Translations under genes and position numbers: made by a program | The notes under the pieces: generated by a model | Told to the model about the DNA's origin: nothing | The model's input: the letters and a program-made list of their open reading frames with translations, nothing else | Databases searched by the model: none | Shown here: piece after piece, positions 11,664-21,966 of the stretch | Layout: each line of letters begins with the position of its first letter | Position numbering within the stretch: position 1 is the first letter of the stretch | From: Pseudophaeomoniella oleicola | Lineage: Eukaryota; Ascomycota; Eurotiomycetes; Phaeomoniellales; Phaeomoniellaceae | Direction: 5' to 3' | DNA length: 64,000 bases | Assembly: GCA_003868215.1 (NCBI GenBank) | Contig: QWDQ01000034.1 | Coordinates: forward strand, 62,001 to 126,000

Positions 11664-12133
11664 GCTTCGCAGGCAATTCGAAAGCACTTGTCTGAGACTC
11701 TCCTGGTGCTATCAATTGCTGTGCGACGGATTCTCTTTCCAACAATTGGAGGTCGTGATTTTTAGCAGATAGGATTAGGGCAACCTTAGTATCCCAAGAA
11801 TGCAACTAACCAAGAGCCTTACTACGCCCCCATTACAGCCCATGCAATCAACAGCTCCATGATAATACACGCAGTTGACAGGTTTGAAACATGTCAAACC
11901 CCATATTACCTAGGTACACGGCAGTGCTCATAGGCATCTCCTACATGCATCGCATCACCGTAGCAGAGTATGTCAATACAATGAGTGTTAGGCACTTGCA
12001 AGCTCACGCTTACTATACACATGGTTGCAGACTGAGGCAGGCAGCTGGTGCAATGTTTACTAATTGTATCTAATTGGTCAAATTGACAGTCTATAATCAA
12101 TCTCAAATTGATTTCAAGGGTAATCTATCCCAT
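11664..12133. other. Intergenic region upstream of mrp51
   Basis: 470 bp between the mrp51 start and the SDR stop. It holds a perfect TACCTAGGTA palindrome at 11907-11916. No gene seen. Confidence 0.5.
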
Positions 12134-13254
12134 TTAAGCGCCAACCTCTTTGAGAGACTTGACTGTATCAACCACACACTTCTCCAGTGGCGTATACTTA
12201 ATTCCCAGGATATCCTTGGATCTGCTGTTGTCGATCCCAAATACGCTTGGAGACAGATCCGACTTGTATTCGGAAGGCAACTGATCTGCCATTTCCGGAA
12301 GTTCCTTCTTGACAATGTCCGCGATATCCTTGTTGGAGTAATAACCTTCGACGAGGAAAAAGCGTTTTCCGGCAGCCTCTGGAACTTCAAATGCCTTGAC
12401 ATGCGCCAGAGCCACGTCGCGAACATCGACCCAGATGGGTGAGATAGTGGGGGGCAATCCCTTCTTCCAGTCACCCTTGACCAATGAAACGAATTGAGAA
12501 TTGGAGGTATTGATAGAGTCCAAAGAGTTAAGGTAGTGGACGATGGGTCCTAAAACGATAGGTGGGTTGATGGTGGAAACGGCAAAATTCGGTTTCTCTT
12601 TCTCAACAAAGTCCCAAGCGGTCTTTTCTGCAAGAGTCTTGCTTGCACGATACGTCTTGGCACGGTCCGCAATTCCCTCATCATAAGTGACAGGGTTCCA
12701 GACGGTCTCGGAATACGTCTTAGGGGGGTTTTCCGGATTCACAATCGCGGCAAACGATGAGGTAATGACCACTCGCTTCACGGTAGGAGCATAAGTCTTG
12801 ATCGCCTTCAAGATACCGTGGGTTCCCTTAATAGCAGGATCAAGCAATTCAGTTGGCTTGTCGAACTTTGAGTGAAATGGACTGGCTGTGTGCACAACGA
12901 CCTCGAAAGGCGGATCTGATTTGATGGCTTCGTCGAACGCCCCCTCTTTTGCAATGTCTTCGACAAGGACATACGAGAGCTGGCCCTTGGGAACCTCTGG
13001 ATGAGCGTCTAAGATTTTCTGACCCTTCTCGGTCGATCTGACCGTGGTCACCACGGTGTGGTTGTGAGCAAGTAGAGTCTGAAACATCAGTCAATATAAG
13101 GTTGTTGCGCGACTGTTACATGGGAAAGTTCACATACGTCGAGTACGTGGGCGGCCATAAAGCCGGAGCCACCTGAAAAGCACGTTAGTCAAATAGCAGT
13201 CCCATCGGGCTTGCCTGCTGCAGGATACTCACCTGTCAAAAGAACCTTGACCAT
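12134..13254 (-). CDS. NAD(P)-dependent ketoreductase, extended SDR (DFR/Gre2-like)
   Basis: Exons on the minus strand are 13233-13254, 13138-13172 and 12134-13078, giving 333 aa. The two tiny 5' exons are needed to rebuild the start MVKVLLTGGSGFMAAHVLD, which contains the dinucleotide-binding TGGSGFMAAH motif. Catalytic residues visible are Ser127 (VVITSSFAA), Tyr162 and Lys166 (YRASK). Overall it resembles dihydroflavonol-4-reductase-like and methylglyoxal/isovaleraldehyde reductase (Gre2) enzymes, which reduce ketones or aldehydes with NADPH. The true substrate cannot be told. A TACTACGTAGTA palindrome lies 182 bp upstream of the ATG, with a TATA-like run near 13380. Confidence 0.92.
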
Positions 13255-13982
13255 GTTGTATTTGGATAATTCAAGAGTAAGAAACGTCTGGTGAGGTTGA
13301 GGTGTGGTTGTGAGGTTTGTTGTCAATGGTATGAGAGTTGTAATGCAGAGAGACCTGAGGGGGAAGGAGGAGGGTGAAAGATATATATACTACGTACAAA
13401 CTATCTTGGATATAGCCACCGCTATCATAAATTAGTACTACGTAGTAAGCACTGCAGAGATAGTGGAATCTACTAATCAACCCGAGAACAGCTGTTACAA
13501 TGCAGAGATTCAAAGCATACCTTACTCTTTCGTCGAGAACAAGGAGGGGGAAAATAGGATACCTCATCCAACAATGTTCGCTCATTCGATGCATCTCCTC
13601 CACTTTCCAATAACGTCACCGATCGAAGTGGGCGATGTGCGGACAGTCGTCCGGTAAATCTCTTATCGTTACGCGGAATCGCGGTCCCAACCGCGCGCGG
13701 AATCATTACCGTGGGAATAACGTTTGTGGCGGAATATGAATACCATTCTACGACTACGGATGCAAGTTGCCGTACGCTATTATTATTACATGCGACAGTT
13801 GCAAAGCCTCATTCGCGATAAAAGTGGGAATATCACATTAAGAAAAGACGCAGTCTGTTGGCATCACTCAACTTCGTGGGCCAACGTCATCTGCAGACTG
13901 AACCCAAGCAACCTACTTACGTGGTCGACCATACTGTTATCCTCTCCGACCCTCTACTACACGCACATCCAAGACTGAAGTC
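13255..13982. promoter_or_regulatory. Divergent promoter SDR-rtf2
   Basis: 728 bp between divergent starts. A TATATATATAC run lies at about 13380 on the SDR side and a TACTACGTAGTA palindrome at 13436. No gene is supported. Confidence 0.5.
13436..13447. promoter_or_regulatory. TACTACGTAGTA palindrome, copy 1
   Basis: Perfect 12-bp palindrome 182 bp upstream of the SDR start codon. One of seven exact copies in the window. Confidence 0.6.
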
Positions 13983-14985
13983 ATGGGCAATGACGGGGGC
14001 AGGTAAGCAGTGATCCCTACGGACTCGAAACTCGTCTCTAACAGTCTGCTTCAGTATCCCTACTAGGCGCGAGCTCGTAAAAGAAGCCGCACGCAACCCT
14101 ACGACAGCCGAACTGAAGGAGACGATAAAAGAACAGCAGGGTTTCCTATGGTCAACGTGCCCCTTGTCACACAAACCTTTGGCCCGTCCTATAGTTTCGG
14201 ACTCTGCTGGTAACCTGTACAATAAAGATTCCGTCTTACACTTTTTGCTACCAGATGAGACGGGGTCTATGAACAAAGAGGACTGCGAACGAGTCCTTGG
14301 AGGAAGGGTGAAAGGGTTGAAAGATGTCGTTGAAGTCAAGTTCGAGGTTACCACCGATCCCACAAGCAAGGAGGAACGCTGGATATGTCCCGTAACGTCG
14401 AAAGAGCTGGGTCCCAATGTCAAGTCCGTGTACCTGGTGCCGTGCGGGCATGCATTCTCTGCTGAGGCCATCAAAGAAATGAAGGCCGAGACGTGTCTCC
14501 AATGCGACACGCCGTATGATGCTGCAAATGTCATCTCGATATTACCGTTTGCCGAAGATGACATCAATCGGTTGCGATCGCGAGCCGAAAAACTACTTGA
14601 GCAAGGCTTGACCCACGCTCTCAAGAAGGCTTCAGGGTCCAGCAAGAAAAGGAAAGCAAAAATCGAATCACTAAAAGACACGGATAATGCCGGTGCGAAA
14701 GATATCATTGACAGGACTGCGACGGACACTCCACCGCTACGGTCATCAACCCCACGATCCGGTACTTCAACACCGAAAGTATCTGGCGGGATCAAGAACG
14801 CAGCCACTGCTAGCTTGACAGCTAAGGTTCTGCAAGAGGAAGAAGAGCGCCAGAAACGTCGGAAACTAATGGGCGAGAATAAAAACCTCAAGAGTCTATT
14901 CTCAAAAACCGACAGTTCACAGAAACATAGGGATGGGGATTTCATGACAAGAGGATTCTCGATACCGGCTGGAGCCAAGCGATGA
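13983..14985 (+). CDS. rtf2: Replication termination factor 2 (Rtf2)
   Basis: Exons 13983-14002 and 14055-14985 give 316 aa. The first exon encodes only MGNDGGS; splicing over a 52-nt intron restores the conserved Rtf2 start MGNDGGSIPTRRELVKEAAR. The C2HC2-like RING region follows: CPLSHKPLARPIVSD, WICPVTSKELG, PCGHAFSAEAI and CLQCDTPYD. Rtf2 acts at stalled forks; in fission yeast it stabilises the paused fork at RTS1, and it has links to splicing of Rtf1. The C-terminus is basic (KKRKAK) with a Ser/Thr-rich linker and a short conserved end (FMTRGFSIPAGAKR). A 353-aa open frame on the opposite strand is only a shadow. Confidence 0.95.
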
Positions 14986-15509
14986 TCCGCTTTCGAGATT
15001 CTGCTTGTTCACTTATCGTTTAGCGAGGCGTTGCGGGCGTCAAAGGTTAGATGTAGAGGTCGTTGCATTTCATGTGTCCAATTACTGGCTTGGGAAGGTC
15101 TACAGGTGATTACCGTCTAAGCTGTGGTTAACACGTATCGTATGTCGACCATCATATCGAGAGAATGATACGTACTGGGAGCATGGCGGGCAGTATTAAA
15201 ATATTGCAATTATTTTGTCACATGCGAACAACCTTCTAAGACTCACCTTTCTGCTTTGGTAGGCTGCTTCCAACATAACATGATACCTAAATCCAGTACA
15301 GAGAATGCATCCACGTTTCATGCCAAACGAGCAGGACGAGCGTAGGCTCTCTGGGGCCACTCTTAATGCCACGCACTTGCATGGGGCAACTCGTTCCCTC
15401 GCGATGCAACCACGTGATGTTCAAGCAACTCCAAAATTTTGGGACAGCTCAAAGTTATATTGAAGTCGCCCATTCGCATTGGAATGCATCCGCATCATTC
15501 TTCAGCACA
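14986..15509. promoter_or_regulatory. mL50 promoter region
   Basis: 524 bp between rtf2 and the mL50 start. It contains a CACGTGA E-box at 15411-15417, about 95 bp before the ATG, the same core seen in the rps17 promoter. No gene seen. Confidence 0.45.
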
Positions 15510-16929
15510 ATGCGGCGAACAACGAGATTAGTACACTCACCCGAAGTGATCTTTCCACAAAGGCTTTCTCCCCGTTATATCTGTCCGTCATGTCGCCGAG
15601 GCCATCTTCCACAGCTTGCGACACGCGACCAACGGCGCTACGCATCGGATAAGCAAGATCTTCCATGGACAGAGAAGGTACGGAGGAGGATATGGGGCAC
15701 AGACAATCCTCCAGGGCTTCCTGATCCCTATGGGGGTCCAAGCTATCTGGAGATGCGACGAGCGGAAAAGCAGGGGCGCAAGCTGCCGCAAGCAGAACGA
15801 GTCAGTCAACTGACGCACGAACATGTGGAATCTCAGCCTCCAGCGGTGACCGATGATGCTGAAGCCGATGAGTTTATACAATCGACAACTTGGGAAGGCC
15901 TTGAAATTGTAGGAGGTCCAAGAAACTGGGCTGAAGCTCCTGAAAAGGAGGCCGATCACTATGTGAGGTGAGTTCAACTACGATTATTTAGAGAGAAACT
16001 CGGCCTAACAGCCTCAGCTTTCTGGATTTAGGCTATCAAGGCAGACTGGAGACCAGAGAAGAGTTCCTTGCAGCCATACACCAAGCCGTAGTCGAACTTA
16101 TGTCTTACAAAGAAGCTGGGGAACTGCCAAGTTCCGTTGGCGATCTTGTCGTGCAAGATGACCGAGCGCTGTCAATCATCAAAAACACTCAAGTATCGCT
16201 TTCTAAAGACAATACCTCAATAAAGTTACAATTCCCAGCAGGCACCAACGCCCAGTCCATCGTTACAGGCGAGCCTGATTACAACGACGAGGCAGCACCA
16301 GAAGCTTCCTCGTTGGAACCAAGTGCGACGGCAGAAACCACCGATGCTCAGTATTCCGACGAAGCCGATGGGGCTTCAGAGGACAACGGGGATTTAAGTC
16401 TCGATCGAAAGGATTCGTTCAGAGACTATCCACAGCAAGAGGAATCGTTTCTCCTCTTTTCGCTTTCAGACCTTGAAACGCGCTTCATCGTAAGTATTCA
16501 TCTTTCTCCCAGAATCAACTCCCAGTTGTGCCGCGCATCATACCTCATACCCTCGTATCTTTCAAGAAAACTCACTGACCATCTCAGCTTGCCAAACGTA
16601 TCTCCTATTTGACCGGCCGCCTCATTCCTGACCCAGTCTTAAGTTCGCTCACGACTCTGTCCTCAGTTCTTGACTTCCTTGTCGAAGATGCAAAATCAAA
16701 GCTGACTAAAGTCGCTGACGTCCTCGCTTCCAATACAACCTTACTGTCCCTTCCTAACGTGACGATCAAGGACCGAAGGCAGACTTGGGTCGACCGCGAG
16801 AAGGAAAGAGGATTGTGGAAAGTCATTGAGCGAGAGATTGAGGAGAGGGATCTGCCTAGGGTTGGGGACTCTGTATCACGATCGCCAACAGGGCTCCCAG
16901 GACCTCCCAAGATCATAAGTGATGCATAG
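15510..16929 (+). CDS. mrpl50: Mitochondrial large-subunit ribosomal protein mL50
   Basis: Exons 15510-15967, 16018-16489 and 16588-16929 give 423 aa. The N-terminus is rich in Arg/Ser/Thr with no acidic residues in the first stretch (MRRTTRLVHS...), as expected for mitochondrial import. The conserved fungal block WTEKVRRRIWGTDNPPGLPD and a DPYGG motif follow, then TTWEGLEIVGG and a REEFLAAIHQAVVEL helix. This fits the L50 family of the mitochondrial large subunit. An in-frame ATG at 15366 exists, but the later ATG gives the better targeting peptide. The middle is an acidic low-complexity region (residues about 210-300). The C-terminal exon has SYLTGRLIPDPVL and a long helix. Confidence 0.78.
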
Positions 16930-17539
16930 GGCGGATGCTTCATCGTTCTGCGGGATACGTCGATTGACTGCTCTGCGGCAGCGCGATCTAGATTTTCGGT
17001 CGCCGCTGAAATATACATCCACGGCTCCATTTAAGACTCCAGAGTCACCGAGGGATGTATATCGTCAACATGTACATCTATCATCCATTGTATCAATATG
17101 AAAGAAATGCATTTGGACCATCCCAACAAAGTCAGGTTCAATTGAAGAAGAGGAGAAAATCCGAGCTAGGCGTAAGACAAGAAAAGGAAGTAACATACAT
17201 AGATAATATTACCATGTATAAAACACATATCTATTTTCCCATCAAGGGAAGAATTTTGCACTAACAGATAGCTAGATACCTAGTAAGTGCCAGGAAATCC
17301 CAGTATATTTATATTTATATCTATATGTAGGTATATATCGTGGGCTTTGGGTGCTGAAGGACCTGGTGTGGTAAAAGGGAGGGGGGGAAACGAGCGACTG
17401 GGCACCTGCATCTATAGAGTTGTATGGAATGGAGGCGTCGCGTGCGTCGTTCGTTGTGGGCTTCATTAGATACTCTAGCAGCCCTCAACGCTATCCTCCC
17501 CACCCCCCGTATTGCAGACCAACAGGATATCTCGTCATT
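16930..17539. other. Convergent intergenic region with AT-rich stretch
   Basis: Shared 3' space of mL50 and the thiolase gene. A TATATTTATATTTATATCTA-like low-complexity run lies at about 17303-17335. No gene seen. Confidence 0.5.
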
Positions 17540-18846
17540 TCATTCCTTGGCGAACATTGCTGCCATACCTGCAGAGGAAAGTTAGTGTCAATTGCTTCCG
17601 ATCACGGTTTGATGCACTCACCTGCTCCGGTGCCGATACACATGCTGACAACTCCCAATTGTTCCCCTCGTCTCTCGAGTTCGGAAAGCAGTGTAGCCAG
17701 CTGTCTGGCGCCCGTTGCACCCAACGGATGGCCCAACGCGATCCCGCCACCGTTTGGATTCACTCTCTCTTCGTCAAGGCCCAGCTTCCGGGTGCAATAT
17801 ACTGCTTGTGATGCAAAGGCTTCGTTGATCTCCCAGATGTTGATGTCCTTGGTTTCCAAGCCGGTTTGATCCAGAAGTTTGGGGATGGCGATTGCAGGAC
17901 CGACGCCCATCTCATCCGGGGTACATCCAATGGCCACGCTATGAACCCACTTGCCAATGATAGAAGAGGACAGTCCGAGTTCACTGGCTGTAGACCGGCG
18001 CATCATCAATGTCGCAGCGGCACCATCGGATATTTGGGAAGAGTTCCCTGCCGTCGCTGTCCCGTCACCTTTGAAGGCAGGCTTCAGCTTGGCCATGGAT
18101 TCCAAGCTAACGGTGTGTCTGATTCCGTCATCCTGTGTGATGGTGACTATTTCCGCCTTCTCTGCACCCGGCTCCAGCCCCTGACTCTCCTTTGGAACAG
18201 ATCTAGTTGTAACAGGTATAATCTCCTTCTCGAACTTCCCTGCTTTCTGTGCTGCAGATGCCCTTTGGTGTGAGCGGACGGAGAAAGCATCTTGGTCTTC
18301 TCGAGAGACACCGTAGCGTTCTGCAACGTTTTCAGAAGTGATTCCCATGGACATTATGCAGTCGCGGGCGTCCTTGACCGGAGATTCTCTGAGGTCGGGC
18401 CATAGAACAGTTGGTATAGCCTTAGAACCATAATTCCGAGTCATTGATTCCATACCGCCACCAATGCCAACGTTAATCATGCCATTTTGTAGAGAATGAG
18501 CCATGACAGTTATAGCGTGAAGACCCGACGAGCATTGTCTATGTACAGTCTGAAACCCTGTCCTGTTATGGAATCCCGCATGCATCTGTGCCATCCGACC
18601 AGACTTATAGCCACCAAGCTCTTGTAAGACTGATCCCATTGCAACGTCATCAATCAAGGCAGGGTCCAGGTTTGGATTGGCAGCAAGTGTGGCTTTTAGA
18701 ACGTGATATGCCAATTCCTCGGGGTAGGCATCTTTGAGCCCACCCTTGTAGGCCCTTGTGACTGGCGTTCGCAAAGAAGAGAGAATCACAATATCACTGT
18801 CAGCTTTGCGGAGGATGTTACCGAGACCTTTCTGTAATTGTGCCAT
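17540..18846 (-). CDS. 3-ketoacyl-CoA thiolase (acetyl-CoA acyltransferase)
   Basis: Exons on the minus strand are 17622-18846 and 17540-17568, giving 417 aa. The 29-nt last exon replaces a false read-through end and restores a CIGTGAGMAAMFAKE terminus. Catalytic residues are clear: Cys105 (HRQCSSG), His373 (GHPLGATGAR) and Cys403 (CIGTG), with NEAFA at about 341. Thiolases cleave 3-ketoacyl-CoA to acetyl-CoA and a shortened acyl-CoA in beta-oxidation. The length and N-terminal LRTPVTRAYKGGLKD are as in fungal peroxisomal-type enzymes, yet I see neither a clean PTS2 (the start is MAQLQKGLGNILRK) nor a PTS1. A TACTACGTAGTA palindrome lies 217 bp upstream. Confidence 0.95.
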
Positions 18847-19548
18847 GACGCTGTTTGTGACACGAGTTCCGGAGACGATGCTCTACAATACAAGGGAATA
18901 CTGAACAATATAAAGAGAGCTTTCGATAGGAGAAAAGACCGTAAGAAGGTAAAGATTCTGGGGAAAAGCCGGGGGAGGGTCAATGAGCGGCAAAAGCCAA
19001 TGGCATAGCCGGGGAAGACAGTCCTTGTTCCTGAGCCCATGCTAGCGTGTATACAACAATGATACTACGTAGTAATAGATTTCGCAGGCCATCACTACGT
19101 ACTCAGCCAGCAAGTCTCAGAACGGGTATATCAGCTTCTGACTTGATTACCGCTCAGAGAACGCAAATCAGTATTGATTCCGCAGTAACTTAAACGCTTT
19201 GATGAACAGAAACAGTGTTGGAATTCGGTGAGTGATGCTTTTCGGCAATTGTCCTTTCTCCAGGATCCCTTTCCCCGGTTAAGTTGTCGGGGAATAACGG
19301 AACTAATAAGTTACCTAAGTTACTGTAGACCCGCACTGAGGGGGGACCTTGTTAGGAGGTAGTACTAGTAATTAGGTATCTCGTAATCATTATCTCCTTC
19401 TTACTATGTAGTGAGTCGGGGTTATGAAAGGGGGAGAATGGAGAATGTCTACCCCTGGTAACTTATCGGATCGGTTTGCTTCAAGATTGGCAATGAGAAT
19501 TATTCTATCATCCTAGCTCCAGCTATGACACTACCTCGCTCGATACTG
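18847..19548. promoter_or_regulatory. Thiolase upstream region
   Basis: 702 bp between the thiolase start and the stop of the NUP gene. It holds one exact TACTACGTAGTA (19063) and a partial ACTACGTACT about 20 bp further on. Several GTTACCTAAGTTAC / TAGGTA-like words lie at 19309-19380. No gene seen. Confidence 0.5.
19063..19074. promoter_or_regulatory. TACTACGTAGTA palindrome, copy 2
   Basis: Perfect 12-bp palindrome 217 bp upstream of the thiolase start codon. Confidence 0.6.
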
Positions 19549-20754
19549 CTAATTGATATAATATGCCTCTGCTCCAATATCTGGCGACGTCTCGGCCAGA
19601 GAATTGAAAGCATCACCGATATAGTTGCCGGGTGCTAGCCCAACATCATAAGTCTCGATCCAGTATTGCTCAATGTCCTCAACGATCTTACTGCCAACCC
19701 GCCAGATGTTCTGGATGCTGGGCTCGAACCCTTCCTGCTCGGCGTAAAGCAGGTGGTATATCTCATCCTCCGTCGGTGGGGCACGGTCGAAGTCACTGGC
19801 CGTCCTCATGATGACAAGGCGAGAGAAATCTGCCTTTCCCGCAACATCTGCCCGGAGGATTATCTCGCAGATACCATTGTCTTCTTGTTGAGTCGCGCAG
19901 TAAGTTCCGCTCCCATTGGTCAGGAGCTTAGTGTAGTTAGAGTAAGCATAACCCAGAACAGAGCCGGACCAGTAATTGTTGCTCGTACCGGTATCGCACG
20001 CTACAATGCTTGGTGGTTGGTTTGCTGGTGCGTACCCATAATTCTCCCGGTACGCCTGCGCTTCAGGTGTGTCATACAATGAGACAAGGGACCCGAGGTA
20101 CAACATCCGCTGCCGAAGGTTTTCGTTAAGTTCAAAAATCTCTGTGCCATACATTGTTCCCGGGTAATCATAGGCCTCCGCAGTATCTGGATAATAAGAA
20201 TCCTGGGGGAACCAGCCCGAGGTGTCGTTGGAAGGGACCTGATACTCGCTGAATTCATACTGGAGGTCAAATTGTACTGCATATCTCGCAAACGTGACCG
20301 AGCCGGTAGTTGCAACGTGTGGGTTGATGCCAGCTATGCCAGCAACAAGGAAATACGTCTTTGTGAGGTTGAACTGGGAGGAGAACAGCAATGCGGAGGC
20401 TGAGGCGGCAGCGTTGATCTCACCCTCTCCAGTGGTCATTTGGCAGACAGAACCATCCTCTACACAGTGGACGTCTGGAAATAGAGGCGAAAGCCCGGGA
20501 ATCGTGATGTTCTGCGCAAGCAAGGACGGCATGTTCTCATACCAAACATCGGCTTCGGAGTCGAAAAGGCTGATGATAACAACTTTCGGACTGATATAGC
20601 TGGAACGCTCGACAAGATTTCCAGACCGCTTGCTCTGAGGCCGTCCGACGTTCCGTCCATATTTACGCTGTTTTGGACCTTGTCCTAATGACCTTGAGGC
20701 CTCTACCCAAAGTAGGAAATTCAAGAACGCATATAGTACTGTGAGGACCTTCAT
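19549..20754 (-). CDS. Secreted NUP-family (purine nucleoside permease-like) protein
   Basis: Single exon, 401 aa from the ATG at 20754. A signal peptide is clear (MKVLTVLYAFLNFLLWVEA), followed by a basic linker with KR sites. The mature part matches the NUP family: PKVVIISLFDSEADVWYENM, the TGEGEINAAASASALL block, YFLVAGIAGINP and a CDTGTSNNYWSG motif. NUP proteins were named for nucleoside uptake in Candida, but the fold is related to nucleoside phosphorylases, and family members have a signal peptide and no membrane helices. I therefore expect a secreted or wall-bound nucleoside-processing protein. Several N-glycosylation sites (NIT, NLT, NDT, NYT, NGS) agree with secretion. Confidence 0.88.
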   Translation of the reverse strand: MKVLTVLYAFLNFLLWVEASRSLGQGPKQRKYGRNVGRPQSKRSGNLVERSSYISPKVVIISLFDSEADVWYENMPSLLAQNITIPGLSPLFPDVHCVEDGSVCQMTTGEGEINAAASASALLFSSQFNLTKTYFLVAGIAGINPHVATTGSVTFARYAVQFDLQYEFSEYQVPSNDTSGWFPQDSYYPDTAEAYDYPGTMYGTEIFELNENLRQRMLYLGSLVSLYDTPEAQAYRENYGYAPANQPPSIVACDTGTSNNYWSGSVLGYAYSNYTKLLTNGSGTYCATQQEDNGICEIILRADVAGKADFSRLVIMRTASDFDRAPPTEDEIYHLLYAEQEGFEPSIQNIWRVGSKIVEDIEQYWIETYDVGLAPGNYIGDAFNSLAETSPDIGAEAYYIN

Positions 20755-21256
20755 CTCCGTATCGTAACTCAGCAATTACCAGTATAGAAGGGAATGAGAT
20801 GTATCAAAGAGAGCTCGTCAACCTACCTTGGAAAGGAGCACAAACCTGTGGCTATGGGTCAGGATATAGCCTACATGAAGACTCCGGCGCTGATTCTGCA
20901 ATTCCAGCCTTGCAGAAGGCGCAGGCGACGTCACTCACATGGCCAAGGTGCGATACAATGCGTCGCGAATCTTCATTGCTGTGCTGTAAGTAGTGCAGCC
21001 GACAAGTTTCTGCTGAGTTGAGACCCATTTGTTCGGGCCTCCAGATAAGATGCCGCAAGATGGCGCCTGTTGGTGTCAGCAATAGTCCCAATCTTACTGA
21101 CGGAGGACTACGTAGCAACTTACTACGTGGACAAGTCAGAGCTCGCCGATCGGGAAATCGGCCAGCAACTTCATATCCACGATCTCGGCAAAGTCAGACA
21201 TCTTCTTGGATCTGATTGATTGTAGCGGTGAGCTCTGTTGAGGTTGATGCAAGTTA

Positions 21257-21316
21257 TCTACTAGGTACTAACTACTACGTAGTAGGTTACTAGGTACTAC
21301 TTAGTTACTAGGTATT
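21257..21316. repeat. Clustered TACTAGGTA/TACTACGTAGTA repeat block
   Basis: Three copies of the word ACTAGGTA (at about 21260, 21290 and 21307) surround a perfect TACTACGTAGTA palindrome (21273-21284). The block can form several short hairpins. It lies 0.5 kb from the NUP start and 0.7 kb from the RING gene start. Confidence 0.6.
21273..21284. promoter_or_regulatory. TACTACGTAGTA palindrome, copy 3
   Basis: Perfect 12-bp palindrome within the TACTAGGTA block of the NUP-RING divergent region. Confidence 0.55.
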
Positions 21317-21966
21317 CAGGTGGGCACATCTGGGGTCATGTTTATGTTTACATCTTGATTTCACAACCTGGAAAGAGTTATTTTCAGCAATGTCAAACAA
21401 AGCCCAAGGTCTGTCCGACGCAGCATCTATCGCGTTTCCAAATCCGAACCAGACCTCACTCAAGGCATCGACGCTCGAAGATTTCTCCTACAGTAGTGCT
21501 TGTCTCCATCTAACAATGCCAGGCTGTCGATAAATAGCCTGCTCTTTTGTTTCGCCGCGTCTGAATATGTATCATTCTTCTTTCAGGCCTTTGTTAGATA
21601 TGTTGGAACAATTCTATAATCACAATTGCTCAGCAAGACATGCTCCTGCTGTTCTCTTCATCGATACAAAGAGATCATTGTCTACGCGTCAAAGGCTGCA
21701 AGGCTGTCAAGAGTACTGTCCATTCGGCATTGTCAGTCTTCTCAAGATGATTCAGATCCTTTCAACATCAGCAAGGCCCATGTACCACAGAAAGTTTCTA
21801 TAAGAGCATCTGGGATGTTCCGTTCTCTAGCGAGTTCTTCCTTCACGTTCACTATCTACTCTACTTACTACCACAATCTCAGGACTTATCTTCGACAGAG
21901 GCAAGAAGGCGCCAAGTCTGACTTTCCAGTAAGGCAATATAATCGTCCGTGATCCCTGCGGTCACT

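Larger units (their letters stand above)
20755..21966. promoter_or_regulatory. Divergent intergenic region, NUP-RING
   Basis: 1.2 kb without a convincing gene. It contains a perfect TACTACGTAGTA at 21273 inside a 60-bp block of TACTAGGTA repeats (21257-21316) and two partial palindromes near 21107-21128 (GGACTACGTAGC, TTACTACGTGG). Confidence 0.5.

Noticed and set aside
13917-14978. 353-codon open frame on the minus strand over rtf2
   Set aside because: It is the antisense shadow of a clearly coding Rtf2 gene and has no protein-like domain.
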